From: Microbacterium paraoxydans
Lineage (GTDB): Bacteria; Actinomycetota; Actinomycetes; Actinomycetales; Microbacteriaceae
Reading direction: 5' to 3'
DNA length: 64,000 nt
Assembly: GCF_900105335.1 (NCBI RefSeq)
Contig: NZ_LT629770.1
Location: 3,224,001 to 3,288,000 of the forward strand
Each line of letters opens with the position of its first letter. Position 1 is the first letter of the stretch. Position numbers and translations under genes: made by a program. Shown in pieces: positions 62,855-64,000 of the stretch. Under the pieces are notes generated by a model. It was not told where the DNA came from. It did not search any database and saw only the letters and a program-made list of their open reading frames with translations.

Positions 62855-63826
62855 CTAGATCGGCACCCGGGTCTGCTGGACCACCGACGTCAGCACGGCG
62901 TCCGCGGACACGCCTTCCATCTGGGCGTCGGGGCGGAGCTGCAGGCGATGCCGCCACACCGGGACGAGCATCGTCTGGACGTGGTCGGGTGTCACAGCGG
63001 TGGAGGCGTTCAGCCACGCCCAGGCCTTCGCCGCGGCGAGGAGGCCGGTCGAGGCGCGCGGGCTGGCGCCGAGCTCCACGGATGGCGACTGCCGGGTCGC
63101 CCGGGCCAGATCGACCACATAGCCGAGGACGTCGTCGGTCACGTCCACCCGGGCTGCGGCGCGCTGGGCGGCGCGGATCTCGTCGGCGCCGATCACCGCC
63201 TCCACTCCCGTGAGTTCGCGCGGGGAGAAGCCTTGCGCATGGCGCCGGAGCACGGCCACCTCGGCATCGCGTTCCGGCATGCCGACCACGAGCTTCATCA
63301 GGAAGCGGTCGAGCTGGGCCTCCGGCAGCGAATACGTCCCCTCGTGCTCGATCGGGTTCTGCGTCGCGGCGACGAGGAAGGGATCGGGCAGCGCGCGGCT
63401 CACGCCGTCCGCCGAGACCTGGCGTTCCTCCATCGCCTCCAGGAGCGCCGCCTGGGTCTTCGGCGGAGTGCGGTTGATCTCGTCCGCCAGCAGGATGTGG
63501 GTGAAGACCGGTCCCGCGCGGAAGTCGAACTCCCCGGTCCGGGCGTCATAGACGAGAGACCCCGTGACGTCACCCGGCATCAGGTCGGGCGTGAACTGCA
63601 CCCGCTTGGTGTCGAGGCCCAATGCGCGTGCGAACGAGCGCACGACCAGGGTCTTCGCCACCCCCGGCACCCCTTCCAGCAGCACGTGGCCGCGGGCCAG
63701 GAGCGACACCAGCAGGCCGGTGACCGTGCCGGCCTGGCCCACCACCGCTTTGTCGACCTCGGTGCGGACGCGGTGCATGGCCTGCCGCAGCGCGGCGTCG
63801 TCGGCGGGACTGTTCTCGTCGGTCAC
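62855..63826 (-). CDS. MoxR family AAA+ ATPase
   Basis: This 323-residue AAA+ protein has Walker A GVPGVAKT, Walker B LLADEINRTPPKTQ, sensor AATQNPIEHEGTYSLPEAQLD with its Arg finger region, and SPRASTGLLAAAKAWAWL in the lid. It acts in the cytoplasm with the DUF58 protein. GTG 63826 was chosen because GAGGAG lies just upstream; a longer frame would run into the upstream gene. The start overlaps an 18-residue mini-ORF by GTGA. Confidence 0.93.
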   Translation of the reverse strand: MTDENSPADDAALRQAMHRVRTEVDKAVVGQAGTVTGLLVSLLARGHVLLEGVPGVAKTLVVRSFARALGLDTKRVQFTPDLMPGDVTGSLVYDARTGEFDFRAGPVFTHILLADEINRTPPKTQAALLEAMEERQVSADGVSRALPDPFLVAATQNPIEHEGTYSLPEAQLDRFLMKLVVGMPERDAEVAVLRRHAQGFSPRELTGVEAVIGADEIRAAQRAAARVDVTDDVLGYVVDLARATRQSPSVELGASPRASTGLLAAAKAWAWLNASTAVTPDHVQTMLVPVWRHRLQLRPDAQMEGVSADAVLTSVVQQTRVPI

Positions 63827-63879
63827 GGGGTCTCCTCGGCTTCGGTCGTGAAAGGGATGCGGGGTGGACGGATGCTCAT
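63823..63879 (-). CDS. Possible 18-residue coupling mini-ORF before moxR
   Basis: The frame MSIRPPRIPFTTEAEETP starts with an ATG overlapping the upstream gene's stop (ATGA) and ends with a TGA overlapping the moxR GTG (GTGA). moxR's ribosome site lies inside it. It may relay ribosomes from the upstream gene into moxR across a 49-nt gap. No homology is recognised, and chance is possible in this GC content. Confidence 0.35.
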   Translation of the reverse strand: MSIRPPRIPFTTEAEETP

Positions 63880-64000
63880 GAGCGGCTTCCCGGGGACTGT
63901 GTGCTCGTCTCCACGGCTCTCTCCAGCTCGTCCAGGCGTCGGGCGAGGGCGACGAGCGCAGCGTCATCGCCGGGCGGCGGCCCCGCCAGAAGACTCTGCA
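63876..64000 (-). CDS. C-terminal 40 codons of a gene upstream of moxR (DUF4350 by context)
   Basis: A minus-strand frame enters from beyond the window and stops at 63876-63878. The visible end (DDAALVALARRLDELERAVE then a Ser/Thr-rich tail) is a charged helix. In this conserved cluster moxR is normally preceded by a DUF4350 gene, so that is the likely identity, but the fragment alone does not prove it. Confidence 0.45.
   Translation of the reverse strand, partial: QSLLAGPPPGDDAALVALARRLDELERAVETSTQSPGSRS

Overview
The window is very GC-rich and gene-dense. Short GTGA/ATGA stop-start overlaps are frequent, GTG starts are common, and the genes include a WhiB regulator, an LCP ligase, a mycobacterial-type GlfT2, DUF3499, DUF5719 and LGFP repeats. 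Together these point to a high-GC Actinomycete chromosome, most likely Microbacteriaceae (Microbacterium-like). That placement is inference from gene content and style; no rRNA is present. I saw no transposase, integrase, phage gene or CRISPR array.

Layout. 1-6350: the tail of a UPF0182 membrane protein, an intergenic repeat element, a universal stress protein, a small-molecule kinase, initiator tRNA-Met, a nitrilase-family amidase, a DapC/KAT-like aminotransferase and an HtrA protease. 6396-16190: three CDP-glycerol glycerophosphotransferase-like genes, one GT2, birA, a PH-domain membrane protein, purK, purE and an LCP ligase. 16364-22990: an LPXTG-type surface protein, a DUF4012 protein, a glycosyltransferase and a secreted LGFP-repeat protein with perfect 327-bp tandem repeats. 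23063-53989: one continuous cell-surface polysaccharide locus. It holds two Wzm/Wzt-type exporters, one MsbA/PglK-type ABC exporter, nine glycosyltransferases, a five-enzyme set matching the Wbp route to UDP-2,3-diacetamido uronic acids, an O-acyltransferase, two Wzy/ligase-like proteins, manA, and a galactofuranan module (galE, glf, GlfT1-like, GlfT2-like, exporter). 54151-59682: whiB, a large GT2-fold membrane protein, DUF5719, a zincin-like protein and DUF3499, an arrangement that echoes the conserved actinobacterial whiB2-manA neighbourhood. 59712-64000: an RDD / SpoIIM / DUF58 / MoxR cluster, cut at the window edge.

How it fits together. GalE makes UDP-galactopyranose, Glf makes UDP-galactofuranose, the GlfT1/GlfT2 pair would polymerise it, and the adjacent ABC-2 exporter would flip the chain. 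The Wbp-like enzymes would feed a diacetamido-uronic acid into one of the other polymers. The LCP ligase, glycerophosphotransferases and surface proteins suggest attachment to the wall.

Regulation. A recurrent signal runs through the window: a TAnnnT-like -10 box placed 6-9 nt before an ATG or GTG start. It fits leaderless transcription and marks many of the transcription-unit boundaries.
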